From: Apricaphanius iberus
Taxonomy: Eukaryota > Chordata > Actinopteri > Cyprinodontiformes > Aphaniidae
Reading direction: 5' to 3'
Assembly (NCBI GenBank): GCA_028564705.1
Contig: JAPXFQ010002701.1
Location: 558,001 to 622,000, forward strand
DNA: 64,000 nt
Shown: piece by piece, positions 1 to 12,152 of the stretch
How the letters are laid out: the number at the start of each line of letters is the position of its first letter
How positions within the stretch are numbered: the stretch's first letter is position 1
Made by a program: the position numbers and the translations under genes
Notes under the pieces: generated by a model
Database searches by the model: none
The model's input: the letters and a program-made list of their open reading frames with translations, nothing else
Told to the model about the DNA's origin: nothing

Positions 1-2276
1 ATGTAATCTGAGTGTGCTTAGCTGCGTCTTCTTCACTCTTTAATGCCACTTTCCTGCCAAACAAACCAAATATTTAATGACAGAGATCCTAATTGCTTCC
101 TTTCCATCTTCTCCCTCTTCCTGCCTCTGATTAACAAGGACAGACAGGTGCAGGCGATAGTCTGAAGTGTGCCCAATTTATAGATTTACATTCACGCACA
201 ATGGATTATACAGTGACACCTCTATAGCCTTTTCCAATCACTAAATCACTATTCGCCAGTCACTTGGTGTTTTCCAGCCATTAGAACACACTGGTCTGGT
301 TTCACCCAGGCTATTAGAAGCTGTTAAACAGGCTGCAAAAAAAAAAGAAAAACCTGTGAGCTAATGATGAGAATACATCTGTGGAATCTGTACTCCACAG
401 TGCCACATTTAGAAGCACTTAATTAATCTTAATGCATTCTGAAATAAGCCAGCCAAACAAATATCTTATCCATAAATTACTTTTCTCTGTTCTGGACCAC
501 GTACTGCTACAAAGCACCCCCAAGGGAGGCTTCAACCAGCAGAAATTAATGTGTGTGTGTGTGGCATGTGCCTGCGAGCACAGATGAAGTAAAACACACA
601 AACTCCCCAGAAGAACGGATTTGTGTTCACCACCTAATCAGCTCTTTCAATCAAATGAATTCCTGTTTTGCTTTTTGTTTGATCATTGTTATCCTGCTGT
701 CGAGTTTTACCTCCACCAGAATTCCTTTTTTTGTGTCACACAAGGGAAAAGAAAGACCTGGAGACCAGTTCCTAAAGATGCCATTCTTACTTTGTGCTGA
801 ATATGAGCAGATTGTTATTTTATTTTACATTTTTTCTAGAGTATGTTCTTTTTGTTTGCATATGTCAATGTGTGAAAGTTAAAGTGTTTATGTGTGTGTG
901 TTTAGTCACCGCTACCATGTTCTTATCACCTTTTCACATACCTGCCTCCCTCGAAGCCTGAACTACCCCACTCTCATGCCTCCTCATCAAAGCCAGATCC
1001 ACAGAGTTGTCCCTTCCTTCCTTCTTTCTGCATTCCTCCCCAGCCCCCGCCTTCTTCCAGTCTAGCTTGCTTGGCTCCTGTTCAACAGACACCACTATCC
1101 CTGTTGTCGGGGCAGTCAGACCTTTCGGGTATATTGCCATCCCTGAGAGGAAGATTCATGCAGTTTGGGACCAATGTGTGGCCTGTAAAGGTGCTGCAAG
1201 GCTTGGAAGACCTAGTCAGGATTAAAAAGGAGGACGATTGCTAAAAGGGTAAAACCCTGAGTTGCTGGCACCAAAGGGAATGTGTTTTTTTTAAGTAGAT
1301 GTGTGAATCAGATATTTTGACTTTGAAAAATAAAACTCATATAATTGAGCCCATTATGTATTAAATGAATCTATGTGGGTGTAAAAATATTTGTTTGTTT
1401 GAACTTTGCCTTCCAGTTGTTTTCTGTTGTAAACAACTAAGAACAGTGAAACTGTTCAGAATAGTGTTTGAGAGCAACGGATCCACAGAGAAGCTTGACC
1501 AAAAACCACACAGAAATAAATCATATTGTAATGTATGAAGATTTCCTTGATCCACTTGACTAACTAAATACGGTTTCTTTTAAAGCATTTAAACGAACTA
1601 CTTCCATCAGGTTTTGTTTATAAATGGATAACTTAAGATTATGTATTCTGAATTTGAGTTTCATAGAATTATAAAAAAAAAAAAAGATTTTAAACATGGG
1701 CTTTGATGCATAAATAAGAATAATCTTTTAATTGTTTTACTTTTCTGTTTGATTTCAAACTCATTCATTTCTGGATCTCCTGGTTTCTCCTGTCTCTGAC
1801 AAGGAAAGTTTTATTTTCTCTGCCATGTTCCTGTGTTGGTGAGGACCCAAACAAAGAGCACACAGCCATATGCAAATACTTTACACAACAAATATATTTT
1901 AGTGATCATTAATATGCACGGTCTTACACTTCCGCAGAGGCAAATATCTCTTGTTTTCCTTATTTCTGCTCTTGGGGGGTACAGCTAATCAGCGCCAGGG
2001 AAAATAGAATGTCAAATAATATTATGCTTAGATATTTCAGTTTATCAAGCTGCATTGTATTTTGAATGCTTTAGGTATGCTCTCCCTAGTATTTTTAATT
2101 GGCGAATCTGCAAAAGCTGTAAGTAGTGGCGGTCCACTGTACCAAATAAACACAATTGCTAACCTAATACACAGGAGCCCAAAAATAACACTACATCCAC
2201 CAAGGGATATTCTCAATACATTATAGTATTTGGCTTTAAACAATCAGAATCGGCCCTTTCAGTCCTTATAAAAAAA
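1..2276 (+). other. robo2 long intron, no feature recognised
   Basis: AT-rich sequence with short GT runs near 550-562 and 890-900 and a run of A near 1673-1685. No exon, RNA gene or bounded repeat seen. Open frames are short and show no domain. Confidence 0.6.
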
Positions 2277-2284
2277 GCTTAAAC

Positions 2285-2979
2285 CAGGGGTGCCCAAAGT
2301 GGGGCCCAGGTGCCAGATGTGGCCTCCCAAGTCATTAATTTTGGCCCGCCAGGGGTTGCCCCGGTCTTACATAAAAGTCCACATCATGCATACATTATAA
2401 TTTAAATATAACAAAATTATGTTTGAAATTGAATTACAAGGAACTACAAGGGGCATGTAGAGTAGATTTGTGCACATACGTATGTTTGCTCCCTTTATAA
2501 GAACACAAATGGTTATATTTGATACATTTAAAAATATCCCATTAGCAGATTCTTTGCTGCCACACCGGATTGGTTAAAACTACTTTCCAGTTTGCAACTT
2601 ACCAAATTGGCTGCTAGCTTAAGCAGGTGAAATCAACATGGAGTGGTACTGTCTGTGGAACACAGACAAAAACATAAAAATAAAAAAAATACTGGGAGGA
2701 AGAATATTTGTTTTCACTGTGTTAGAGCTAAATGGAGTTTAGGTATGTTTATATTGGATAAATATAATTTATTTGTAATTTTCTTGTTATTTACACAGAA
2801 AGGAATCTAAAATAGCTGAAAAAAAAATAAATTACTTTACTATCATTTACTTATTGGTATATTATTGGTACTATTGGAGTTGTATTTCAAGTAAAATTAC
2901 TACATTTTACTTTATGGCCCTCAGCCCCATGATAGGTATTAATTTTGGCCCTCTGAGGGAAAACATTTGGGCACCCCTG
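2285..2979. mobile_element. Non-autonomous hAT element, copy 1
   Basis: 695 bp bounded by inverted ends CAGGGGTGCCCAAAGT and TTTGGGCACCCCTG. It is flanked by an 8-bp duplication gcttaaac (2277-2284) / gcctaaac (2980-2987) with one change. CAGGG ends and 8-bp duplications define hAT elements; the ends resemble the Charlie type. Interior is AT-rich and non-coding. Closely similar to 11480-12144. Confidence 0.88.
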
Positions 2980-3433
2980 GCCTAAACAGTACTGTTTTTC
3001 TGTACTTTTTCTGTACGGTTACATGGAGCCATCCTTCCATTCGTCTCATCCCTCAATTTTTTGTTTGGCTGGTCAAAATTTCATAGTAGTCATCATTGTG
3101 TTCATTTTTAATTAACTGTGCCAGGCTAAAGAATTGCTTTAGATTTCTAATTAACTGATGTCGAGTAAATGGGTAAGTAAAACATGAAACTAAATTTATT
3201 TTTCTCCCTTCAGGCTGGGATTTCAGGAGCAATTTTTGTTGTCTCATAAAGCATCAAGCACCATTTTTTTTTCTAGCCCCTTCTCATCCTGCCTCTTGTT
3301 AGATTGATAGTTTAATAGTGTGACTTTCATTGGATTACTGCTTCATTTTTATTAGAGCATTTCCATCTCTCCCGTCTCTCAACTAATGGAAGGTACAATT
3401 TCCAAGTCACCGCAACAATGCAAAAATGTATCC

Positions 3434-3505
3434 GTGCATGTAATGGTAACAGTGTCATGCATGTATCCAGTGCAACATCTGTATGTGGGTTGTGCATCCA
3501 CCCTC
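3434..3505 (+). repeat. Short direct repeat, copy 1
   Basis: About 72 bp sharing gtgcatgtaatggtaaca-like and catctgtatgtgggttgtgc blocks with 5236-5305, in the same order and orientation. The two copies lie on either side of the hAT element 4233-5117. Family unknown. Confidence 0.6.
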
Positions 3506-3683
3506 CACTCCCTGCATCCACCTTCTACCCCCTCCCACACACATATAAACGTCCGTGCTGTCTGCTCTTTCCTCCCTAGAGAGCTGCAGCATTAATAACT
3601 GTAAGTGGATAATGCTCTAGCTTGAATTCCGATCAAGGTTTAATAAGAGCATGATGCAGTTGGCCACTGGCAGCAGGAGATAC

Positions 3684-3713
3684 TGTGTGTGTGTGTGTGT
3701 CTGTGTGTGTGTG
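3684..3713 (+). repeat. (GT)n microsatellite
   Basis: GT run with one interrupting C. Confidence 0.95.
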
Positions 3714-4232
3714 CTTGAGTGTGTGTTTGTGTCTGGAGGTTTAACTCATTTGTTTTGTGATTTCACAAAAGGTTTAAGTGTATTACGGCTGGTGAGTCCC
3801 AGAGTTCCAGTGGTCATTCGATGACCTTTTGCCTCAGTCCGATACAAATGTATCTAAATGCCACATGGCTTGAATACACTCAGGGTCAAACTGTGGTCAT
3901 AATAATTTACAAGCAATTTCACGGAAGAGTTATTCTTGTAATCAGGGGTAGGAATGGATTTGTGCAGATTCTGGGCCTTTTGGACATGCTCATGGCCAGT
4001 ATTTTTTTATTTATTTATTTTTTGCTTTAACTAGTGGCAACAAAAGGTAGTGCCTTTCCAAATTATTCATATCGCTTGATCTTTTCTGCACTATGGTTAC
4101 AATACAACTAGAAAAGCACATTGATTTTTTTTTGTTAGAATTTTATTCAAATGGCCAAAAAAAGGCTCCAGTGTTGTGGGGTGTAAAGAAAATGTCATAT
4201 TTTCAAACTTTTTGTCAAATAATGATCTAGAA

Positions 4233-5117
4233 CAAAGGTCTCCAAATTCAGGCCTCAAGGGCTGTTGCTCTACCAGTTTTAGGCCTGGGGCAAACATCTT
4301 GAGTATGCGTTTCGACCGTGCAACGCGTTTTTTCTTCTTTTACATTTTCACTTAGCTTTCATTGCAGTGAATTGACAGTGGCCACACATGCTGCGTCTGA
4401 TGCGCACAGGGCACAGCTCGAGAGAGTTACGTGCGCAACTGGAAATAGAATCAATCCTATATTTGCGTTAGTGTCCAGTGTACGGCTTGTCTCCCAGAGG
4501 AAATACATAGAAATATGGTTATTTTTACATGCAATGTCATTTAAGACCCTTTTAAAAACGATACACTAAACTTATTAAATATGAAATCTGAATCTGAATT
4601 AAAGTTCGAAGCAAAAATGCCTACAATCAGTTACATGGTAAAGACCTTGAATACACATCTCTTTAAACATGCAAATGTGTATAGGCAGCAACATCCAGCT
4701 ATTGTAATTACTATGAACAACTAAACACAGTTGATGGCTGTATCTGCAGTCTTGGGGAACTGGTTTTGGTGTTAGGAAGTTGTAAATTGAATATTACCCA
4801 TATTAAAACCAGTATTACCTTATTAATCAGAATTTAACTTCTCCTTTGCAGTATGTGTGGCAGGTCTTGCATTGCGCAGCACTGTGGTTATGCAGGGACT
4901 CGCTTGCATTTATGCATACGCGAGATGTGTGTCCCTGGCATTAGATGTGTCTCTGCTCCAAAACAGCTGAGTCAAATTGTCCAAATTCCTTCTCAGCATG
5001 ACACATTTCTGCAGAAGCCTGCTAACGAGCCATCATTTGATTGCAGTGTGTTGAACCAGTTAAAGAAATAAAACCTGTAGAATACTAGCCTTCAAGGCCT
5101 GTATTCAGGGATCCCTG
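4233..5117. mobile_element. Non-autonomous hAT element of a second family
   Basis: 885 bp with inverted ends CAAAGGTCTCCAAATTCAGG and, on the other strand, CAGGGATCCCTGAATACAGG. It is flanked by 8-bp duplications atctagaa (4225-4232) / atctagga (5118-5125), one mismatch. The interior shows no transposase. Confidence 0.82.
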
Positions 5118-5235
5118 ATCTAGGAGATTTTTGTATTCAGCCATCTTCAATGTGATACCCCCAAATACAAATCAAAGTTCAAGAGCTTTTGCCTCTTTGC
5201 AAGCCTCTGTGTGGTGGAAAAGTAACACTTCGTAC

Positions 5236-5305
5236 CCATGCATGTAATGGTAACATTCTTATATGTAGCCCATCTAGCATCTGTATGTGGGTTGTGCGTC
5301 CGCCC
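5236..5305 (+). repeat. Short direct repeat, copy 2
   Basis: Partner of 3434-3505. It shares catgcatgtaatggtaaca and catctgtatgtgggttgtgc with small substitutions between. Confidence 0.6.
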
Positions 5306-8300
5306 TCTTCAAAACACTCTGAAAGACCCAGTGTGAATACATGCAGTAAGAGAAAAACGAATTATTGACTTAGTCCAACTGAACGTGAACTTTTAAAATG
5401 CATGTATACATCTTAATTCGCCTGAAGTGTAGACAAACTGGCCTACTTTTAATCAAGCTAAGACAACCAGATAAGGAAGTCAGAAAGGCAAATTTCTTTG
5501 CATGTACAGTGAATGGTATCCCAGCGTGGTCAAGCTATTACCAGCATGGGCACATCCCCCTTCTGGAAGGTACGAGACAGCAGAAGCGGGAATATTAACA
5601 CCAGAACACGCAGCAGTAATACGTTTAACACAATCAAACAGTACAGAACTTACAAAATGTACTAGGCTTCTTCACTGTCGCCAGCCGGAAGAGTGCCAAC
5701 ATGAAAGTGTTTATGTTGCCTTCTACTATTGCGTACTCTAACAAACTTCATTAGGTAATTGTATTTTCTGAATTACATGCAATCTGGGACAAAGATTCTC
5801 ATTCTGTTTAAGGTATTAGTTTGATTATTGCCATATCTCAATTTAGTTGTGCCTGTAAAGGTACTGACTATCTCCACTGTGAAACATTTTGGTAGCATCA
5901 TGCTACTAGAGTTCTTTTCTTCATCAGGGAGATCAATCAAGGGTGATAGGACGCTGGATGGAGTTGAAGAGTTACAATCCTCGAAGAAAACCGTTGCAAG
6001 ACTTAAAACTAGTTGTTACTTTTGAAGCCACGTCACTAAAGTTAAGGTATTTTGAAAAGAGGAAAGGATATAGATTTGCATTTCTAGATGTGAATGGTGT
6101 GGATTAAGAGGTTTAGAAATGGATGGATGGATGGATGGATGTGCAAAGCTAGTACACACAAATGTCAGTAGACTTACAGCTGTAACTGAATTATTAAAGT
6201 TACTTATTAAATCAAATTAGGAACAATTATCTGCAGTATACAGTACAGCAGAAAAACTGGGCAAATACAGGGCACTAGGCCAACCCAGAAAGTTAACAAA
6301 CAGAAACAGACTGTTAGGCGCTCTAAAACGGAATCAGACAAGTCAAAATGCACTGCAGTGTCACATAGAAACACTTAAGATTATTAATGTGTCTGTATTC
6401 TGTAATATAATAGAAAACCAAGGGAAATACAAAGGGGGAAGTATTCATTTTGTGATGATATGTTTTGCTGAAAGTCAGAGCCATTAAATATACTATCTGT
6501 TCATTGCCATTAGCTGCAAATGCTCAGAGAAATAAAATAAAAAAATCGGACTTTGACATCTAATCCTCTTACTCGAAAGAGGACTAATGCACTCGGAGTC
6601 TATGCTGCAGCCAAATCCATTTTTATGTGCATATACGTTGGTATCAATGAGCGTCCTATCAATGAGAATCCCTTTGGACTTGTTCCTGTGTCCTCCCTCC
6701 CTCCGCTCAACCAGATGGCCTCCCTGCTAACGGAGCGCTGACACCAGATGTGCGGTTCCCGCGTCGACTCGGGAACCAGCTGGGCTGAGTGTGCCAGTGG
6801 TTCTGTTAATGAAAATGGCTAGACTTGGTGAGTAGGAGTGCAAGTGTGTGTGTGTGTGTGTGCTTGTTGTTTACTGTGGTTCAGTGGCATGTGACAGTTT
6901 GGAAACTCTCTGTGGGTGAGGGTTTTTCAAAGCGAGCCACAGCCAGTTGCGCCGCAGCTCAACTCAGCCGTGTAGTGCTCAGCAGCACACCCACCAAGTT
7001 TGGAAAAAATACAGCCACCTCTCTCCAGTAAAGTCCCTCTCTACTTCCCGCTGTATTAGATTCTGTTGTTGTTTCCATTTCTTTTACAGTATTTTACAGA
7101 TACCATCTTCCTTCACAAATAATCATAGAGTCTTTACTAACCTATTTAGCTGCAAGGGGATCACTGGGCTTATTACTAATTCATGCACACTGCTTCAACA
7201 AAGGAGTAAGACTACACACTATCTCTGGTAGAATTTGTCTGGCTGTGACTGCTTGCAATAAAATATGTTCATTTACATGAATTACTGCTCTAATTCTGAT
7301 TGCTCGCAGATACGATTGTGGAAGTAAGGTAGCACCATAATGAACATTTAATTCTGATAAAACCTCGAACCCCAGCTAATGAAGTTGTTACTACATGCCA
7401 CGCTCTTTCATTTATGAATTTGCTCAGAAACAATTCATTACTACACATCATTCCATTGATCAATTAAATGATAAGGACACGAAGAAACACTGTTTGCTTG
7501 GAAATAATTCGGACAGTTTCCATGCTATGACAAATCAACTGATTGAAAATATTCTAACAAGAAAAAGTGTTACTTTAAAAAAAAAGAAGGTAGCCCCCCA
7601 GAAAAAAATAAAAATAAATGGAAGCTCTACACTCCTGTGATAACGTCATTAGCTGAGGTGATTATGTTTTGGCTCTAGCTCCCAGCATAGATGATAAATA
7701 AAGGGGGGGTTATTAATACCTAATGGCTGAAGAGGTGGATGAGGGTCTTCCAACTCTTGAATGCTCTGATAAATGATTCAGGCACTTACAAGATAAGTTA
7801 CAGACTTTCAACTTTTTGCAAGGGACTGTGTAGTTCGCTCACCTTCCTTACTATCATTTTTAGCATTTGTTGAGCTAGAAGTGCAGCAGGAGAGAACCAT
7901 GAAAAGGAAGATTCCTCAAGGATTCACCCCATTAGACCAGCGTGGGCAGAGATATGACTTTGGATATTAAAGACTCTGAAAGAACCTATTTGCTTGCATC
8001 TAACTTGTGCAAAAATAATACACAGTGGATTGTATGGATAAAATCCCATTGATTTTCCAAAAGGCATGCTAGGTTTAAATCTATTCCATGAAAGAATACC
8101 CTACACATTTATTGGCAATTCTACTGAAGGCTTACAAAAGGCATTAAATGTATATATTTGTTTGTTGAACCATCTCTAACTGACTAAATTTAGAAGACTC
8201 CAGAATTTAACAGTGAGGAAAAAGTCAGTCATTAAATAAAAATTTGTTTGCTCTTTTTTTTTAATGGCTATTGCAACTACACACTCCAAGCAATTGCCGA

Positions 8301-8467
8301 AGATAAATACTATTAAATAATGTATTATGTATACTTCATCTACTGTTACTTATCATTTAGTAATCCACAACTTCCTGTTTCAGAGACCCATTTTCCTCAA
8401 CCAATTTTCAAAATGGGAAAAATAATAGAACATATGATTTGACTACCTCCATTTTAGCAGATTTAAA
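5306..8467 (+). other. Intronic sequence; simple repeats only
   Basis: Holds a (GGAT)n run at 6118-6140 and a (GT)n run at 6845-6861. The stretch 7620-7760 is unrepetitive with several ATTA/TAAT cores and might be conserved noncoding sequence, but nothing proves it. No exon seen. Confidence 0.5.
6118..6140 (+). repeat. (GGAT)5 microsatellite
   Basis: Five GGAT units; could be the tail of a lost LINE copy, but no LINE sequence is seen beside it. Confidence 0.9.
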
Positions 8468-8475
8468 CTAATAAC

Positions 8476-8837
8476 TAGAGCCCTGATACCGTTTCATGTA
8501 CTTGTATCGGTATCGGTTAAACTTAACAGATACCATGAACCAATACTCAAAATGTAGAAAATCTGCAATAAATTCACAAAAAAATATTAATTTGGCTGTT
8601 TAAATTTCCTTTTTGTGGTAATTTTATATTTTACATCTGTTTTTTTTCTTTTCTTTTTCTTAGTTATGTTTAGTTAGTAAAGTCTGGTGCCTTCAGTTTC
8701 TTCAAAAAAGGTATAGGTTGGAAGTTATGCAGTTTGTTAATTCAACAAGAGTATTGGTATTAGGTGTCGACAGATACACAAAATCCAGGTATCGGTATCA
8801 GTATCGGCACTGAAAAATTCGGATCGGTGCACCCCTA
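8476..8837. mobile_element. hAT-like element with GATACCG-rich arms, copy A
   Basis: About 362 bp ending in CGGTGCACCCCTA, with internal GTATCGGTATCGG motifs near both ends. It is the same family as 28729-29133 in the opposite orientation. The putative 8-bp duplication ctaataac / gtatgaac matches at only 5 of 8 positions, so the left boundary is less certain. Confidence 0.65.
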
Positions 8838-8845
8838 GTATGAAC

Positions 8846-11471
8846 TATAACTGGTTATACAAGGTTACCGAATGAGGGACACATAGTGATATTGTGCAAA
8901 AAAAACTGAAAGTGCTTCTATTATTGCTTTACTTTATTTTTAAGTGCCGAACTGATATGAGAAATACGTTGATCAGCACAATCAGATGAATATAATAACA
9001 TTTTAAGAATGTTGTAGATCAACTTATATTTAAAGTCTAGAATGCATGTAAACAGTCTGCATGAGGAATGCAACACAGTGCTCAGATGTGGAGGATTTCA
9101 AGATACACATATTGCTCAGGTGAACGCTGTGGGTTATGAGCCATGTCGCTTTGGCTCTGTAATCCCAGTAGCATTATCTCAGGGGATCATCTTGTATATT
9201 GTGAAATGACATTGTGATCCATACTGGGAGGTTATTAGATGTCTTTGGCATTTTTTCTCCAGAATAACTTTGGAATGGTTGACTACAGGCTCAACCCAAG
9301 CTTTATCGAACACATCATGACAATATTTAACTGGAAAAATACAAAACGGACCAACCAACCAACACACTCAGACCATCAGTTTGGATTTCCCAAATCACTC
9401 AATCCTACAAAAAACATTGGACTGTAGGGAGAACACACCAAATCCTCCCAGACTATAGTCTCCTCTGCTATCTTTCAGTGTAGCTTAAACATGTATTCCC
9501 ATATTAAAGTAAGTCACGCATTACAAATGAGATATATTCTTGTACATTACACTGTTTAAAATCTTAATTTTGTGATACCTGTGACATTTCTCATACGGAC
9601 GACCCAATAGAAGCGTATTATGTTATATTGAGGTACTGAAAATGAAAAGCAAAACAAGGTATACTCTGGGCTGTAAGAGAAGCAATAATTTGCTGAGGGA
9701 CTGGATGCTCCAGTGGGTGTGCTGTTTTGCGGTGTCCCATCAATTACATTCCCTGAGAGAAAACACCCGGCTGTTTTTTTGTTTTTTACCAAAGCCAAGG
9801 GTTAATGAGGCTTTTCACAGAAGTCTCTGCCACCAAGTAATTGGAGCAACTTAACAATCATAAGTGCGGCCTTTGGAGCACAGACTGAGTACAACTTTAT
9901 TAGCTAGAGAAAAGCCATCTTGTATTGATTGACCTGCCTTTCATTCATTCCTTCTTTTTTTTCGATATGTACTCCACACCTGGTCTGCGTGCTCCGGCTT
10001 GAAAGAAAACATCACCCCAGATCACAGAAGGACATCGTAATTAGAGAAGAAAATTCACAGCAGGGCATTGTGATTAGAAGAAAACATTTTCTCACATTCT
10101 AGTCCTTTTCAAAGCACTGGGAAAGTTACCTTGAAGGAGAGAAGAAAATACTCTTATTGGTTTGGGCATTTGTAAAATTTTCCTCTGTTTTAAAATGTCA
10201 ATTTAAACAGTTTGAGCTTCAATGTATTATTTTGTCATGAAGAAACATTAAGGAGTCTTCCCCTTTCCAATTTACATGTATTTTAGTATGATCCCTGCTA
10301 TGTTTATTGAGACAAACTGAGTGTAAGCAAAGTGTGATTTTATTGTTGGAATTTCTCCTTCAATCCCATTTTGGCGCCTTGATTTTGATTTAGTGGTTCA
10401 TGAAATTTTTTTCTGAATTCCAGCTTATATGTGGAAAAAAAAGCCACACTGACAAGACTAGTCTGTTTACATGCTAAGGGGGTTATTGTTTGATTTTTTT
10501 CCCCTTTCCCCTTTCCAGAGGAGACAGGACTGTAACTGTAAGTTTCCTTACACCTCGTAGCAAGAAAATATGGCTTGGCATCCATGTTCATGCTTCCAAC
10601 TGTCAGTCATTCATTTCATTTCTTACACTCACGACCTTTCTACTTTCTGATACGTGGCACAGATGCCGTCTCATCTACTCCTCTCCCTTTTCATCTGACC
10701 ACAGTTGATCTGGCTTGGCACACAGAGCTGTATGCAGATCAGACAGGAAAGTCAGTGCAGACTGGCTCCAGTATGTCAGCAGCAGAGAAGTGCGGCACTT
10801 CATAGTGCAGCATCAGCCTCTCACAGCAGTCATTTTCACTCTGATTTAAGGGCTTATTATGCTGCCTAAAGGAAGAGTCCCATCACTCTGCTGTGCACCA
10901 TAAATCATCAGAGGAAGCACTCCGGGATGAATGATCGCTTGTCCATTGGAAGTCTGACTGACAGATTACGAAACCATCAACAAACATGATTTGATGAAAT
11001 CAGATGAAACACGGGGATGAGGAATATCCAATGGATGTGATCAATCTTTATATTCTGAGCATCTGAGTTAACAGTGCTGATTCCCCTCATATGCAGAATG
11101 TGTTTACCGTAGGGGGGGGGGGGGTGCTTTATCTGTCAGCAATAACAGGATTTTCTTAGTTGCCACAACAGATCACCTGGAAAGCTCGTTTTTATTTGTT
11201 CCGTTATTTACACGGGTAAACTAGCCTAATGCAAATCTGTTTTTTTACACTTTCAATAATAATAAAAACTTACAAAATTTCATAAAGTCATAGTTTTAAA
11301 ACAAAATCTCAATTGAAATGAATTGGGTGGGCCAGAGTTTCTTTGACAGGCAATAACCGTTATTGCATTAAATAAAAGAAGTAAGGAGTTCTCAATTCAA
11401 GCCAAGACCCTACAGACTTTTATTTCATCTACAAATATCTCTTGAAATATGTTTGGATGATGAGCAATATA
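8846..11471 (+). other. Intronic sequence, largely unrecognised
   Basis: No exon or bounded repeat. A run of 13 G lies at 11112-11124. The unrepetitive stretches 9790-9960 and 10800-11040 could be noncoding elements under constraint, but this is only an impression. Confidence 0.5.
11112..11124 (+). repeat. G13 homopolymer
   Basis: Thirteen consecutive G; length may be unreliable. Confidence 0.9.
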
Positions 11472-11479
11472 CACTAGAG

Positions 11480-12144
11480 CAGGGGTGCCCAAAGTGGGGC
11501 CCACGGGCCAAACATGGACCCCCCAAGTCGTTAATTTTGGCCCGCCAGTCTACATCATGCATGCATTATAATTGAAATATAACAAATTATGTTTAAAATT
11601 GAATTACAAGGAATTACAAGGGGCATGTAGAGTAGATTTGTGCACATATTTACATTTGCTCTCTTTATGACCACAGATAGTTATATTTGATCAATTTAAA
11701 AAAATATCCCATTAGCAGATTCTTTGCTGCCACACCGGATTGGTTAAAACTACTTCCAAGTTTGCAATTTACCAACCTGGCTGCTAGCTTAAGCAGTTGT
11801 AATCATCATTGAGTGGTATTGTCAGTGATACACAGACAAAAAACATTAAAGAAAATACTGGGAGGAATATTTATATATATATTTTTTTTTTCTGACAGTG
11901 CTAAACGAAGTTTAGGTGTGTTTTAAATGGATAGATATAACTTATTTGTAATTTTTGTTGTTATTTAAACAGAAATTAATCTTAAATAACTGTATAATAA
12001 ATAAAAGTACTTTACTTTTCTTTACTATTAGTGTATTAGTTGTACTATTGGAGATGTATTTCAAGTAAAATTACTACATTTGGCCCTCACCTCCTGATAG
12101 ATATTAATGTTGGCCCTCTGAGGGAAAAAGTTTGGGCACCCCTG
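11480..12144. mobile_element. Non-autonomous hAT element, copy 2
   Basis: 665 bp, same ends (CAGGGGTGCCCAAAGTGGGG / TTTGGGCACCCCTG) and same interior as 2285-2979 in the same orientation. Flanking duplication cactagag (11472-11479) / cactatag (12145-12152), one mismatch. Small indels relative to copy 1. Confidence 0.88.
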
Positions 12145-12152
12145 CACTATAG

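Larger units (their letters stand above)
2988..4224 (+). other. Intronic sequence with a GT microsatellite
   Basis: Contains a (GT)n run at 3684-3713, one arm of a short direct repeat at 3434-3505, and T-rich low complexity near 4002-4022. No exon or bounded transposon recognised. Confidence 0.55.

Noticed and set aside
553..882. Open frame of 109 codons near the window start
   Set aside because: Hydrophobic, begins in a GT-rich run, no domain, no splice context; typical of chance frames in AT-rich intron.
6118..6140. GGAT run as evidence of a Rex3-like insertion
   Set aside because: No polymerase-derived sequence lies on either side, so a simple microsatellite is the safer call.
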